Assembly: GCF_001640805.2 (NCBI RefSeq)
Contig: NC_066833.1
Span: 7,210,814-7,274,813, forward strand
DNA: 64,000 nucleotides
Origin: Lates calcarifer
Taxonomy: Eukaryota; Chordata; Actinopteri; Centropomidae
Direction: 5' to 3'
The position numbers and the translations under genes were made by a program. Positions 41,401 to 53,100 of this stretch are shown here, one piece after another; position 1 is the first letter of the stretch; each line of letters starts with the position of its first letter. Below the pieces are notes generated by a model. It worked only from the letters and a program-made list of their open reading frames with translations, was not told where the DNA came from and did no database searches.

Positions 41401-44400
41401 CATTATCCGTTATCTACTCAGACACTGATACACATTCAGAAATAGTCACTACTGTATGAACACAGTGCAAAGGCAGCAGCGTGCTAAAATTTCTCCCAGT
41501 AGGAGCATGACATGCTGAAAGCCCTCTCCTGTTAGACCTGTTAGCCTCCCTACATGCTGTTAGTGAAGGGGTCACACACCAGTACTCCCACATACACACA
41601 GAGAGCATTACACAGGGTCATAGTCCACTGCTCGCCACTGGTGGCTTTTTCATGCTCCCGTCTCCTGAATCGATTACCTGTCTCCCCCTGTGAGCTTCCT
41701 GGGGGGCTGCATCGACTCTGACAAACTGATGAAACACCAACAGTAGGGAACTAAGGGATGTATGAGAGACACAGAGAGAGTTTAAAGAAGGACAGGGAGA
41801 GAGATTGCTTTGCAAGTCAACACGTGGACTACACTAATTCTTTAACTCATTGACAACTGCATATATTTCTGTGACTTTAATATAACCTGGAACCTTTTTT
41901 TTAACCAACTTTCTCCTATCTTTCTAGCCCTCGTTGAGGAGCTCTTGAAGACACCAGTGGTGAGAGTGGCAGGCACTGGCTGGTCATCATGGGAGACCTG
42001 GTCAAGCTGCTCACAAAGTTGTGCCAAAGGCTACCGCACTCCGTCGCCGAAGCTGTTCTGGACCAGGAGGGGAAGAGTGCCCCTGTTGCATGCCGTGGCT
42101 CACCTGTGGAGTACCAGGACTGTAACGTCCAGGCATGTCCTGGTGAGTGAAGATGCACCAAAAACCATGTCTTCATGACTCAGTACATTCATGCTTACTT
42201 ATGCCTCATTATTTTAAGAGCAAAACAAAAGAAAAAAATTGTTGTGTTTTCAAATTTATCTTATCAAAAAGGGCGAGAATTTGTTACAAATTGCTCGACA
42301 ATACCAAAATCTGGCTGCAAATCAGATTTTAATAACACTATTTCTGCAGCAAACACTGTAGTTTCACAATTAATTTCATTTCACAATTTAAAATTTCTTA
42401 ATGGACTCGTACTATCAAAACCATGTGTGTGAAGCAAGAGGACCTTATTTACTGCCATTTAGAGTGAATAGTGTTGTCTTCTAAGAGCAGAAAAACCCAC
42501 AATCATGACATCACAGTCATGAAGAATGCTGGTATGTAAAAATTTAATTGATAACAGATGAAGACAGATGACAAACACTAATATTGGGTGCCTTCAGTCT
42601 GACCAAAGACCATAGATCTCTAATATAATGCAGCACAAATAGTCAGAATCAGTAAAAAAGATTTTCACCAAATCAAGCTTTAAATTGGTAAGACAAAAAT
42701 ATCTTTATCTTAAAGTGCATCTCTTGTCAGATTTGACAACAACTGTTCAACCAAAGTCTTCAGAAAACTTCAGTCATCACAGCAGACAAGAAGATTGAAG
42801 ATTTGAACATGTGATGTTTTTTTTTGTTTGTTTGTTTGTTTTTTTTGACTATAGTGTTCCAACAGTCTTTCTAACATGACTTGAATGCAGGAAGTTACAA
42901 ACACTCAAATAGAGTGCAGAAGAGGTCAGTGATTGAACTTCTGGAATATATTAAGTTTATAAAGAAAAGGCATGCACACTGAGGCAGAGGAAGAGACTGA
43001 GAGAAAGAGGGAGGTCAAAGGTAAAATACTGCTGAGTGGATCATAAGCTTCATTAGGTAATAGTTACCAGCAGCTGCAGCAGTGCACAGAGAGTCCTTGG
43101 GCAAATGAAGTTATCTGTTTCAAACTACTAATCAAACCATAATCAGCTGACCTAGAATTCTGCTGACCACAGACTGCTGCAATGACAGGCTACACTTATT
43201 AACCTAGACCGAGGACAGGCATACACACACACATGCACACACACATACAATGGCTGGCATTAAAAAACGGCTGAGTTCATCATAAGGGGTCATCTTAAAT
43301 AGTCATGGCTAGTATCTAATAAGTGAATGGTTCATGATTGGCTGGTGCAAAGCTGATCAAATTCCTGTAGTGTCAATGTCAGTTGTTGGTATCCTCATGA
43401 AATCCTTAGTGGTTCGCTTAGCTACTGACACATGAAACCTAAGGAAGCCCAGGCAAGGCAGCCTTCGTTACCTCCCACTGGGACATAGCCAGTCAGGAAG
43501 CCTTTTGCCATGAGTGCCACGTGTGCAGATGGTCTCACTGCGCCTGTCCCGGGCAGACACGCAGGTGAGAAGGACAAGGCCAGTGACAAAGCAGAGAATG
43601 AGTGCGAAATAGTAATTGATGATGAGATTAGGAGGATGGAGGTAATACAGATTGCTGAGGAGATTGAAATGAATAGTGTGTTAGTGTGTGTACGGAGCAG
43701 GCAGTGAGTGCGTGTGTGAGGGAGTGAGAAAAAGAGACAAGCAGTCATTGAGTCAGTCGGTAAGTCACAAGTAGCCTGAATTCAATAATGAGTTTCATTA
43801 CAAGAAGTTCTGTCCCAAAAAAAACTGACCTTTAAGTTAAGTTTGTATTCTGAAACCACAGTTCTTGACAAGATGTCAAATGAACAACACTGTCCCTGCA
43901 GACAACAGTAGATATTGTAAGTAATAAGTAATTAGACTTTAGACTTTAGACTTGACTTTATTGATTCCTTTGGGATGACTCCCTCAGGGAAATTGAATTT
44001 CCAGTAGCTTATAGATACAAAATAGGATAAAAAAATAAAAAAACAGTAAACAATGCACAGTAAACTCTTAACAGGATAAATAATAAAACAGTAAACGCTA
44101 AATATACAAAGTATAGACATAATAAAATAAGGATGAAATAAGATAAATATGGACAACCGTATATGGTCTGTGGTTAAGTTAGATTATTGCACTGTGGCAG
44201 TGGATGTGGTTATTGCACACAAAAGAAGAGTGTCCAGATCTGTGTGTGAGTGAATGAGTTATTGCGCAGTAAGTGGCTACCACTCCTTCCCTTCTGTCCT
44301 CTGTACTCTATATCCTCCTCCCCCCAAGTGAGGAGTTGTAGAGTGTGATAGCGTGATGGACAAAGGAGTTCTTAAGCCTGTTGGTCCTACACTTGGGAAG

Positions 44401-47400
44401 GAGCAGTCTTTCACTGAACAGGCTCCTCTGGTTGCTGATGACGGTATGCAGAGGGTGGCTGGCATTGTCCATAATATCCAGCAGTTTGTCCAGTGTCCTC
44501 ATCTCTGCCACCTGGTGAATTAAAAAGACAGATCTTTTCAAGCATGAAGTCAGTCGAGGCAAGTCTAGGTCAAATGTCGAGTCACAATTCTCGAGTCATT
44601 CAAGTTAAGTCAAAGTAACATCTCAAGTCATTCTGAGTCAAGTCTCATGTTAGTCCAAGTCAGGTACAAGTCAATTTGAAACAAGTTCAAGTCAAGTGTC
44701 AAGTCATTTGAGAGAAGCTGTACACATGACAAACACATGGAGGTTGGAAATGGCATGTTTCCCACTTTCAACTTAATATTTTTGACCATGTTGAACAGAG
44801 CAAGCCAGCAACACAGGAGAGGCAAAGAGTAAGAGAGTTAATAGCATGTCAGTCAGGTAGTCAGTGAGGTGTTCAGTAATTCAGTGAGTCAGACACTCAG
44901 CCAGTCAGCCAGGTAAACAGCCAGTTAGTCAGAAAGTCAGTCAGGCAGAATAGTGGCTGGCTGTGAGCGCTAGTCAGAGTTAAGTGGTCACAGTCTGCTT
45001 CACTCTGTGTCACACTAATCCACTCAGCTAATGGAGTTTTCTGCAGCACTGTGACGTTACCTGGCGACACTGCTTCTCTCAGTCAGTCAGATGGACAACA
45101 GCCAGTCAACCAGCCCGTCATGTTAGTCATTCACGCTTTTCTGATTAGATCAGATGAAACATTAACGCTCCCCAATGGGAAGACTGAATGAATGTAAGAC
45201 TGGGCACAGCAAAGACAAAGACTGTGATCAGCAAGAGAGCAAAACCTCAAATAAATATTAATTATAACATTGGAACAGATATTGGCAAAATATATGAAAG
45301 ATAAAATCTAGGTAATGTGTCGAACAATAGGGATAGCCCTGTAAAAAAAATGGGTTGAAAAAGTGTATAATATGAAATATAATATGAATTAAATTTCACA
45401 TGAATAAGCATGAGAAGATAAAGAAGAATCTGTGAATGAACAGACAAAATGTTTTTATTGTTTGTAGGACCTGATAAAGGTCTGAACAGGCATTCCTGTG
45501 GGGCAACAGGTATAAATTATGCACCAGGGTTAAAACATTTACTCTCAGCCTTGAGGTACAATCAGCTGCTGTATCCACAAATACATATATAATAAAGAGA
45601 CTAACAGAGCTTATTTGCATGTCAGAAGTCTTCATATGCAAACTGCAAGTTGTGATGCAAGTCTATGAATACTGACCAGTAAAATAATGTAATTTATATT
45701 AACAGTGTTTTTTCAGACCAAGTCCATTCTGTTGGCCAAATATTGAAATATGAAATATTAGATATAAAACACCCTATTTTTTGCTGCATTTTTTATTTTA
45801 TTAAATTGTTATGGAATTTAATGGATCAAAACTGAAGACTTAAATTTCTTTGAAGTCTCAGCTCTATAGGGAGTCAAGTCTCAGGGACCAGTCATGTCCC
45901 AAGTCATTGTGACATTCAAACTGAGCCCAAGTTAATCCAGGCTTACTGAAGAAACAGGTTTGCCTGATGGAGTATGCCAATAAGAAGACCATTAGTCTTT
46001 ACTGATAGCCAGGATAGTTTGGATTTGTGTGTGCCTTATCGCATCTACAAAGGCAGTATGTGATTATGTTGTGTCATGTGTATGTGTGTGTGTATTGCAG
46101 TGAATGGTGCATGGTCCTGCTGGTCTTCCTGGTCTCAGTGTTCAGTGGGTTGCGGCGGAGGTCATTACCAACGCACACGCTCCTGTAATAACCCAGCACC
46201 CACCAATGGAGGGGACATCTGCATAGGACTACACACTGAGGAGGCCCTGTGTAACACACACACTTGCGATGGTAACGTCACATACAATTTCACAATCTAA
46301 CTCTGTCATGCCACCATTGCTTGAGGTCCTTTCATCACACTTCCAGGCAAGCAATCATCCACCCTATGTCATTTCTGTGTCTTAGATATTTGAAAAGATA
46401 ATTGTGATAATATTAAAAAATAAGTTCACTCAATTTCATTCAGGTTAGCAAAAGCAAAACAGAGCAAGCATCCTAGCAAAAGACGTACTTTCCAGAAAAA
46501 TTGAATTACAAATGTAATTTCTTTTGCCTCCATTTGGAAGGAGACCAGAGTCTAAGAGGTAGATATTTTGGAAAAATAAAACCAAGACTATCAAGAGTAG
46601 AGCTCAGAGAAAATCAGTTTTTAGTCATTTCTGTAAACTGATTCATTAATATTATAACTATACACATGATTAAAACGTGAACAAAAGTTTACAATAACAC
46701 AAAAAGAAAAAAAAAAACAAAAACAAGTTGCTTATGCTACAGAGGGATTGAAATAAAATTAGATGTTCTAAAAGGCCAGTTTCATAACTCATAATAAAGG
46801 TTCAGTCTGATTCTAGAGTTTAATATCAAATAACCTTCAACGTTTTGTTACCACCAAACACAAAACATGTTTTTATGTATTCATTATGCTAAACAAAAAT
46901 GGCCCTGGCAAATATTCATTTTCTGGGGTGTTCATGTATATGTTTCAGTGTGTGTACAGTGATGTCTTATAGTGCAGATGATTTCTGCCTGCATTAAATA
47001 GCTGTTTCCCCTTGACTGTCACTTTCCTCAGCTGCTTTTCACTTTGAATTAGCTTAACTGTCATTCACAGGTAGAGTAACGCTTACAGTCAGCCTCCCTG
47101 GTAATTATAGTCAAAGAAAAGTAAATGGCTCTCTGTCTTTTTTCCCCCTTTGTCGAGATGCTAATCAGCCTCCTTTATCAGGTTAATGTTTTCCTGTTTG
47201 ACGTGGACCAACACATCCCTTTAGGCGTGTGCCAATCGACTGTCTGCTAACAACCTCTCCATCCCCGATCCGTCTCCTTGTCGGTGCATTATTGACTGGC
47301 ATGACATCAGTCATCTATTGGGGGCCCTCCTGGTGCTGCTGCCCTCTCTGCATGTGTAATTAGAAGCAAGCTGGCTGTCAGTCACAGGGATATTTGATGC

Positions 47401-48411
47401 CCCTGTCGCAGGTCATTTGATTAAAGTGTCCACCAGTAATGGAGGACAGCAGGAAGAAGTGTCAGGACAGAATACTAATGAGGATCCTCAGGCCGGATGG
47501 TGTTCCTACTGACTCAACAGTGCGAATATTCAGGTTGTCTGGGTGACAAAAATAAATGGGAATAAATGAAGCAATTAAAGCAGGCTGCGGTGATGCATGG
47601 TTATTAAACATGTCTGAGGTGGCCTGTGTGTTTTGTGTGTCTAGATGGTTGTGCTGCAAGAAGGGAACAGATGGTGGAGTCTAAGCAGACTGTCGGTGAG
47701 CACCAGACTGATAGGAAAGGTAAAAGAGGCTTGTCCTGTGCCTCCTACCCAGGCCCTCTCTGCCAAAACTGCACACTTGAGAGCACCCTGAATAATAAAC
47801 CAGCTTTTTCATCAACTTTTCATTGCAGCGGCCTGTACTTCCTCCACTCAAGTGCTTTTAAATACAGGATGAAAGAATGCAGCAAGTGCATGGCTCAAAG
47901 GGAGGAGCTGAGAGTTGGGAATTTTCTCTTTTCTCTTGGGTAGGCGCCTTTGTTTACTGCTCAGTTGCCTGCTGCGGGGAAACAGCACTAAAGCTTGGCT
48001 TGGGAGACAAACATCTCCACTATGCACTAAACAAACTCTCCAAGGGTTTACTCTCCCAGTCCTGTTTACATCACAAATACTTTTTGGTGTGTTTGGGCTG
48101 TTTGGCTGGCCAGGAAGGTTACTAGCTGCGGGTAGTGACAGCCTGAGTGAGCGTGTTGGTTTCCAGGCTGTTCCAGTTTGATGTGGCCTTGTGGTTGTTT
48201 GGGTTTGAATTGATTGTTCTTTTTTCTGTGTTTAGGTGGCTGGATGGCCTGGTCACTGTGGTCAGCCTGTGATGATTCAGGCTTGCAGATGAGGAGTCGG
48301 GTGTGTGGTGCTCAGGGCAACACCCCCTGTGTGGGGAACAGCACTCAGCGCAGAGACTGCAATGAAATACCTGGTGAGTCAGTCAGCTCTCAGATACACA
48401 CTGTGCATGTG

Positions 48412-48481
<70 letters not shown>

Positions 48482-49803
48482 CTTTATTAATCCCGAAGGG
48501 AATTTAAGAGAGATAAACTTTGCGGTCCTGAATATCCCGAAATACACTACATGCTTTCCACTCATCATCATCACTATCATGCTTTTGGGTTGGCTTTTCT
48601 TTTTAATCTACTCATTGTTGTTTCACTGAGAGGCAACTTCTTTTTTATAGGAACACCCTGATCACAGTCACACAGTTATGCACATTAACACCTGGAAGCT
48701 GCCCTCACCTGGCAGCCACTGAGCTGCTCCACTGGAGCATTTGGGCTTCGGGCCTTGTGATATTGACATGGGAGAAGCAAGCACTGCTTTTCTGCTTTTC
48801 CAGTCCAGGGACTGAACTGGCAATCTTTCAGTCACAAAGTAGCTTCTCTACCCCTTAGGCCATCACTCCCCTTATTTTATGAGACCTTAAAGTCGAAACT
48901 TGTAAGCTTGGATTTTCAATGTAGAAAGCAGGGCATGTTATGTGCTCCTTGTTTGTTTTTTCAAAAAATATAGCTTTTCCTCGGTCATCCTAGGAAGAAA
49001 TAAAACAGTTGACAACAAAAGTAAATTGTAAAAACAAAAAACTAATAGTAGTCAATTGATAAAGTCATTTTTACTATGGTGTTTCAATTGTGCAAAGCAA
49101 GAAATAAATATTTAATCTACATCAGGTTATCATCAAACCATTTTACTGCTCTGTCAGCCATCGAGGTTTACCCAAGCACATGGTTGGCTTTGTTCTCTGT
49201 GAGGTCAGACCATCTAAGTTTGTTGGGAGCTCTATAGTAAGCCCACAATCATTGGGTCCACCTTTAGGCCAAATTTTTGTCACAGCATCTTTTGGAAGCT
49301 GGTGATTTTGTCATTGTCAAATATGTACACAATATCATAGTCATTCATGTCATCACAGTCATCATCCTCACCATCCTTATTCACGTCCATACACACAAAC
49401 ATCTGTGTGCGTGTAGCAGATGTCTTCTTCGTGCACTAAACTCATCTGCTTCTGTTGATTAACCATAATTAAGTCCATGTGAATCCAACAAGTTAGCAGT
49501 TGACCCTGTTGATCTCAGTGCACCTTGTTATGCTGATGACAACCTCAGAAAGTTTCTCCTGAAATGATCTTTCATGGCCTGCCACAGTCAGCCTCTCCAC
49601 ACTCAGAATCCTTAACGAGTCCAGGCGAAGGTGATTAATATTAATGGGTTGTCACAACATCAAATCACATCTAATTTCAGTGCAAATTTCAATGAGGCGA
49701 TGGATGGATTTGTTAAGGTCACCAGCAGAGGGGAGGCTGTGAGAAAGCTGAAAAATTAGGCCAAAAAATTAATCAAGAGATGTGGCACTGCAATTAAAAC
49801 TGT

Positions 49804-49843
<40 letters not shown>

Positions 49844-50101
49844 ATCAACCCTCCATGTGTTTCAAACAGCAACTAGAGCTTCAATATGATGAAGCAGAGC
49901 TGTATTTTTCACTCAACAGTCAGTTTTTCTCTAGAAAGTTTTGGTATTCATTGAAGCAAATAAATCTCCATGGACCATTTGTGCAATGTTTTAAACAACA
50001 TTTCAATTTCTCGTTCGTTGTTTTTGTTTCTCCATGTGTCAACTCTCCAGTTTTACAGTCAGTGGTTGTTGTGTTCTGAAGGCTGTTCTCCAGGGAGAGA
50101 G

Positions 50102-50150
<49 letters not shown>

Positions 50151-53100
50151 GTGTGTGTCTGACCCTGTGTTCCTCTCCTCTCTGCAGTCATTCTTCCTGC
50201 ATCTGGTTTTGATAAGGACCAACACTGTGGAGGTAAGTGGATTAACAGCTGCCTTCACTCTCTGTGTACACGTCAGGGTCCCTGTATGTTTCCACAGATG
50301 TCTATCCATGATGTGAGTCCATACATTATATGTGCATCTTCATGCATGTGTTTATTTTGGTTTGTATGAAATTCTAACACCTAATGAGGAAGCAAAAGAA
50401 ATATTATGAACATTTTGATGTACGTGGAACAGGCTACAAGTTGTCCTTCTATTCTCTGCAAATTGAGACGTGCAAGACAGCAGTTTTGCACCAAGAAATG
50501 CCTTACTCACATCGAAACTGAAGTCTTTTTCATAACCTCAAAATTATTGATAGGAAGTACAAAACAAACAAAAAACAAGCCCAAGTGCACATTCCCGTCC
50601 TTGAAGAGACAGATCAACACAAAAGAGATGCCCTTTTAAGTTCGTCTTCTATTCCATTTTAAGAGGAAAAAAATATTTTTGACTCATACCATCCTCACAC
50701 AGCCAAATAACACTTCAGAAGCTCAGGTTGGCACACTTGTATCAAAGGACAGACCATTTATACTACAGTGTTATACAGTTAGATGTAGCATAAAAGACTC
50801 TCTGAAGGAGCAATTAAATAATCCAAGAAGCAACTAGTACTTTGCTGGGAGAACTAATCCCATTACATTTTAGTTAAATCAACCAAATGAAAAACTTGGA
50901 TGAGGTTTTCTTGGAGAAAGCTGAAACAGCAAACAGTGCTGGCATGAGAATTATCAGCAGAATAATATTGCTGCTGAGTGCATACATATTGGCTGAGCTG
51001 CACACCTGTACGAATAACACTTTTTCTCTATAGGACGGCTTACAGTGTAGATATAGCCAGAAAATATAAGGGAAGAGAGAGAGAGATAACATGGAAAGGC
51101 ACAAATTGAAGTGAGGAAGTTACAGTTATAAGGTATGTGTCTTAACCGTTGCCTACTATCTAATTCCAGAATGAGAATTTTGATCAATTTTGTACAGGAA
51201 ACAAGTGGTATGGGAAGGCATTTTCTAATAGGATGTAATGCTATATGCTGATGTACTATGTATCTTCATTTCTCAGCGTTCACCTCCATCCACCTAATTG
51301 CCACTGGTGTATCCTGTTTCCTTGGGGCGGGCCTGCTGTCCTTCTTGATCTACGTCTACTGTCAGCGTTTCCATAAGCCTTCACAGGAGTCTGCTGTTAT
51401 TCATCCCACTACCCCAAACCACCTTAACTATAAGGGCAACACCACGCCAAAGAATGAGAAATACACACCCATGGAGTTCAAGGTATGCAATCATCACAGG
51501 GCTTTGTCGTTGCAGTTTAAAATATTATATGGATAAAATAAATTGGAGTGAGAAAAGTGCTACTTACCTAGTGATACTATAATGCACAAACATATCCAAT
51601 GTAAATGTTGAGGATTCAAGGACAACAAATGTGATTTATTTACAGCTTTTATTCATGCATTTATCTCAATAGAATGTTAACCACAGAAGATGAATTACTG
51701 TTCATTTTTATTCCTCCTTGCTCTTATACAGAACCTATAGGCTTTAAGCCTCTCTACCTGCCCACAAACCAAGTCTTTATTAATGGGCCCCATTAACTTT
51801 CTAAAGCATTAGTCAGCCCCCTACCTCCCACTGCTATTGGTCTACTGTGCATTCATATTCACAGCAAGTCAAGAAACTATTTTCTCAAAAGTTCATAGAC
51901 TTTTGGGGCAATTTTTTGTCCTATTCTTGATAGCTTTATTGTTTGCTATCTTTCTGATTTCTGATTTGTTAAACTCAGGGAGATTATTAATTTTCCTGTC
52001 TCTGTAAAGTGCTTCAAAGCATGCTTGTGATAAACAGTTGTAGATAAATGAACTTTTTAGTTGAGTTTGAGCTTTGCCACCACCATTTCATTGGCTTCAT
52101 GGAAGCTCCCATCAGGCTTACCCCAATCACAGATTTAAGTTAATTAGAATTTGCTGATCTAACACCAACCACTTTTTGTCTCATGGCTGTTGCCCACATT
52201 ATTTTCCCAAGTTGAACGTAATACTCAAAACAACAAAATATATTAGTCTGCATTTCAGAAGCAGTGCGGTGATTCATTTAATTCTGTTATGCTCGGTTTC
52301 ACATCATCCAAAATCAGCAACTGCATCCATCTTGACTTGAAAATGCTGGACAGGTCACCCTCCCTGCTGCCAATGGGTGATCACAGAGCAGCTCAGATTA
52401 TTAAATGATATTACTAACAGATATTTTGACATCTCTTTCAGACACATAGTAAACTTACCAATCAGGAGACAACATCACATTTCCTGTTGACATTAATCCA
52501 TCAGGCCTGACATAGTTGCTGCATCTCAGACCCCACTGTCTTTGTTTTTGTGGTGGTAAAACTGGATGTTACTTTCTGGTAACATTCTGATTCACATTGG
52601 CTTACTCCAAACATTAAGTTATAATGCATTAAAAAACATTTTATCCAAAAGGCAGTTTTGGACAGTGAAAAAACTGTAGTCTCAGCTTGAGTTGAGACTA
52701 CTTTTTTTAACAGAAAGACTAAGTTAAAGAATTGGAGATGTGAAGTTTGAAAGATGGAGGGTACATGACAGACAGTGAAAGTATGTTAAATAGTTGCATC
52801 ATGGGAATTGTAGAATCAGCGTTTTTGAAGCTTATGTCTCCACTAAGAGTCCAAGTCCTGTCCTCTGATGCTAACATTTTGATTATTTGTTTTAAAATAA
52901 GTCTCTCATGAGTCTCTCAGTGGAGTATCCATTTAATCACTACACTGTGCTCTGTAATCTTCTACTGCTACTTGTTGTTTCCTATTTATGTCTATATTCA
53001 CTTTCACGGTTTATTATCTCTGTTTCCTGTTGAACAGCTGACTTATTAGTTAAATCTCATCATTTGTGTATTTTCAGTCTGAGCAGTCAGTGAGTGCCAG

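Larger units (their letters stand above)
42143..46100 (+). other. Intron, 4.0 kb
   Basis: Contains a minus-strand LINE 3' part (43937-44530), AAGTC-rich repetitive DNA (44545-44710), GTCAG-rich DNA (44846-44950) and a second AAGTC-rich patch (45855-45935). T-rich run at about 42820-42846. The acceptor side (46060-46100) is TG-rich rather than pyrimidine-rich. Confidence 0.85.
48374..50187 (+). other. Intron, 1.8 kb
   Basis: Contains an AGAT microsatellite (48413-48480), a LINE 3' tail (48481-48580), a SINE (48600-48872), a CA microsatellite (49805-49841) and a GT microsatellite (50105-50158) next to the acceptor. Confidence 0.85.

Noticed and set aside
42036..42142. Alternative splicing inside exon 13 as the cause of the frameshift
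   Set aside because: No internal GT...AG pair gives the two frame changes, and homology is continuous except for single-base offsets.
43510..43707. 65-codon plus-strand open frame
   Set aside because: Between sema5b exons 13 and 14 but has no TSP1 features and no good splice sites.
47626..48181. Open frames just before exon 15
   Set aside because: Intron sequence; no homology, and exon 14 and 15 phases join without it.
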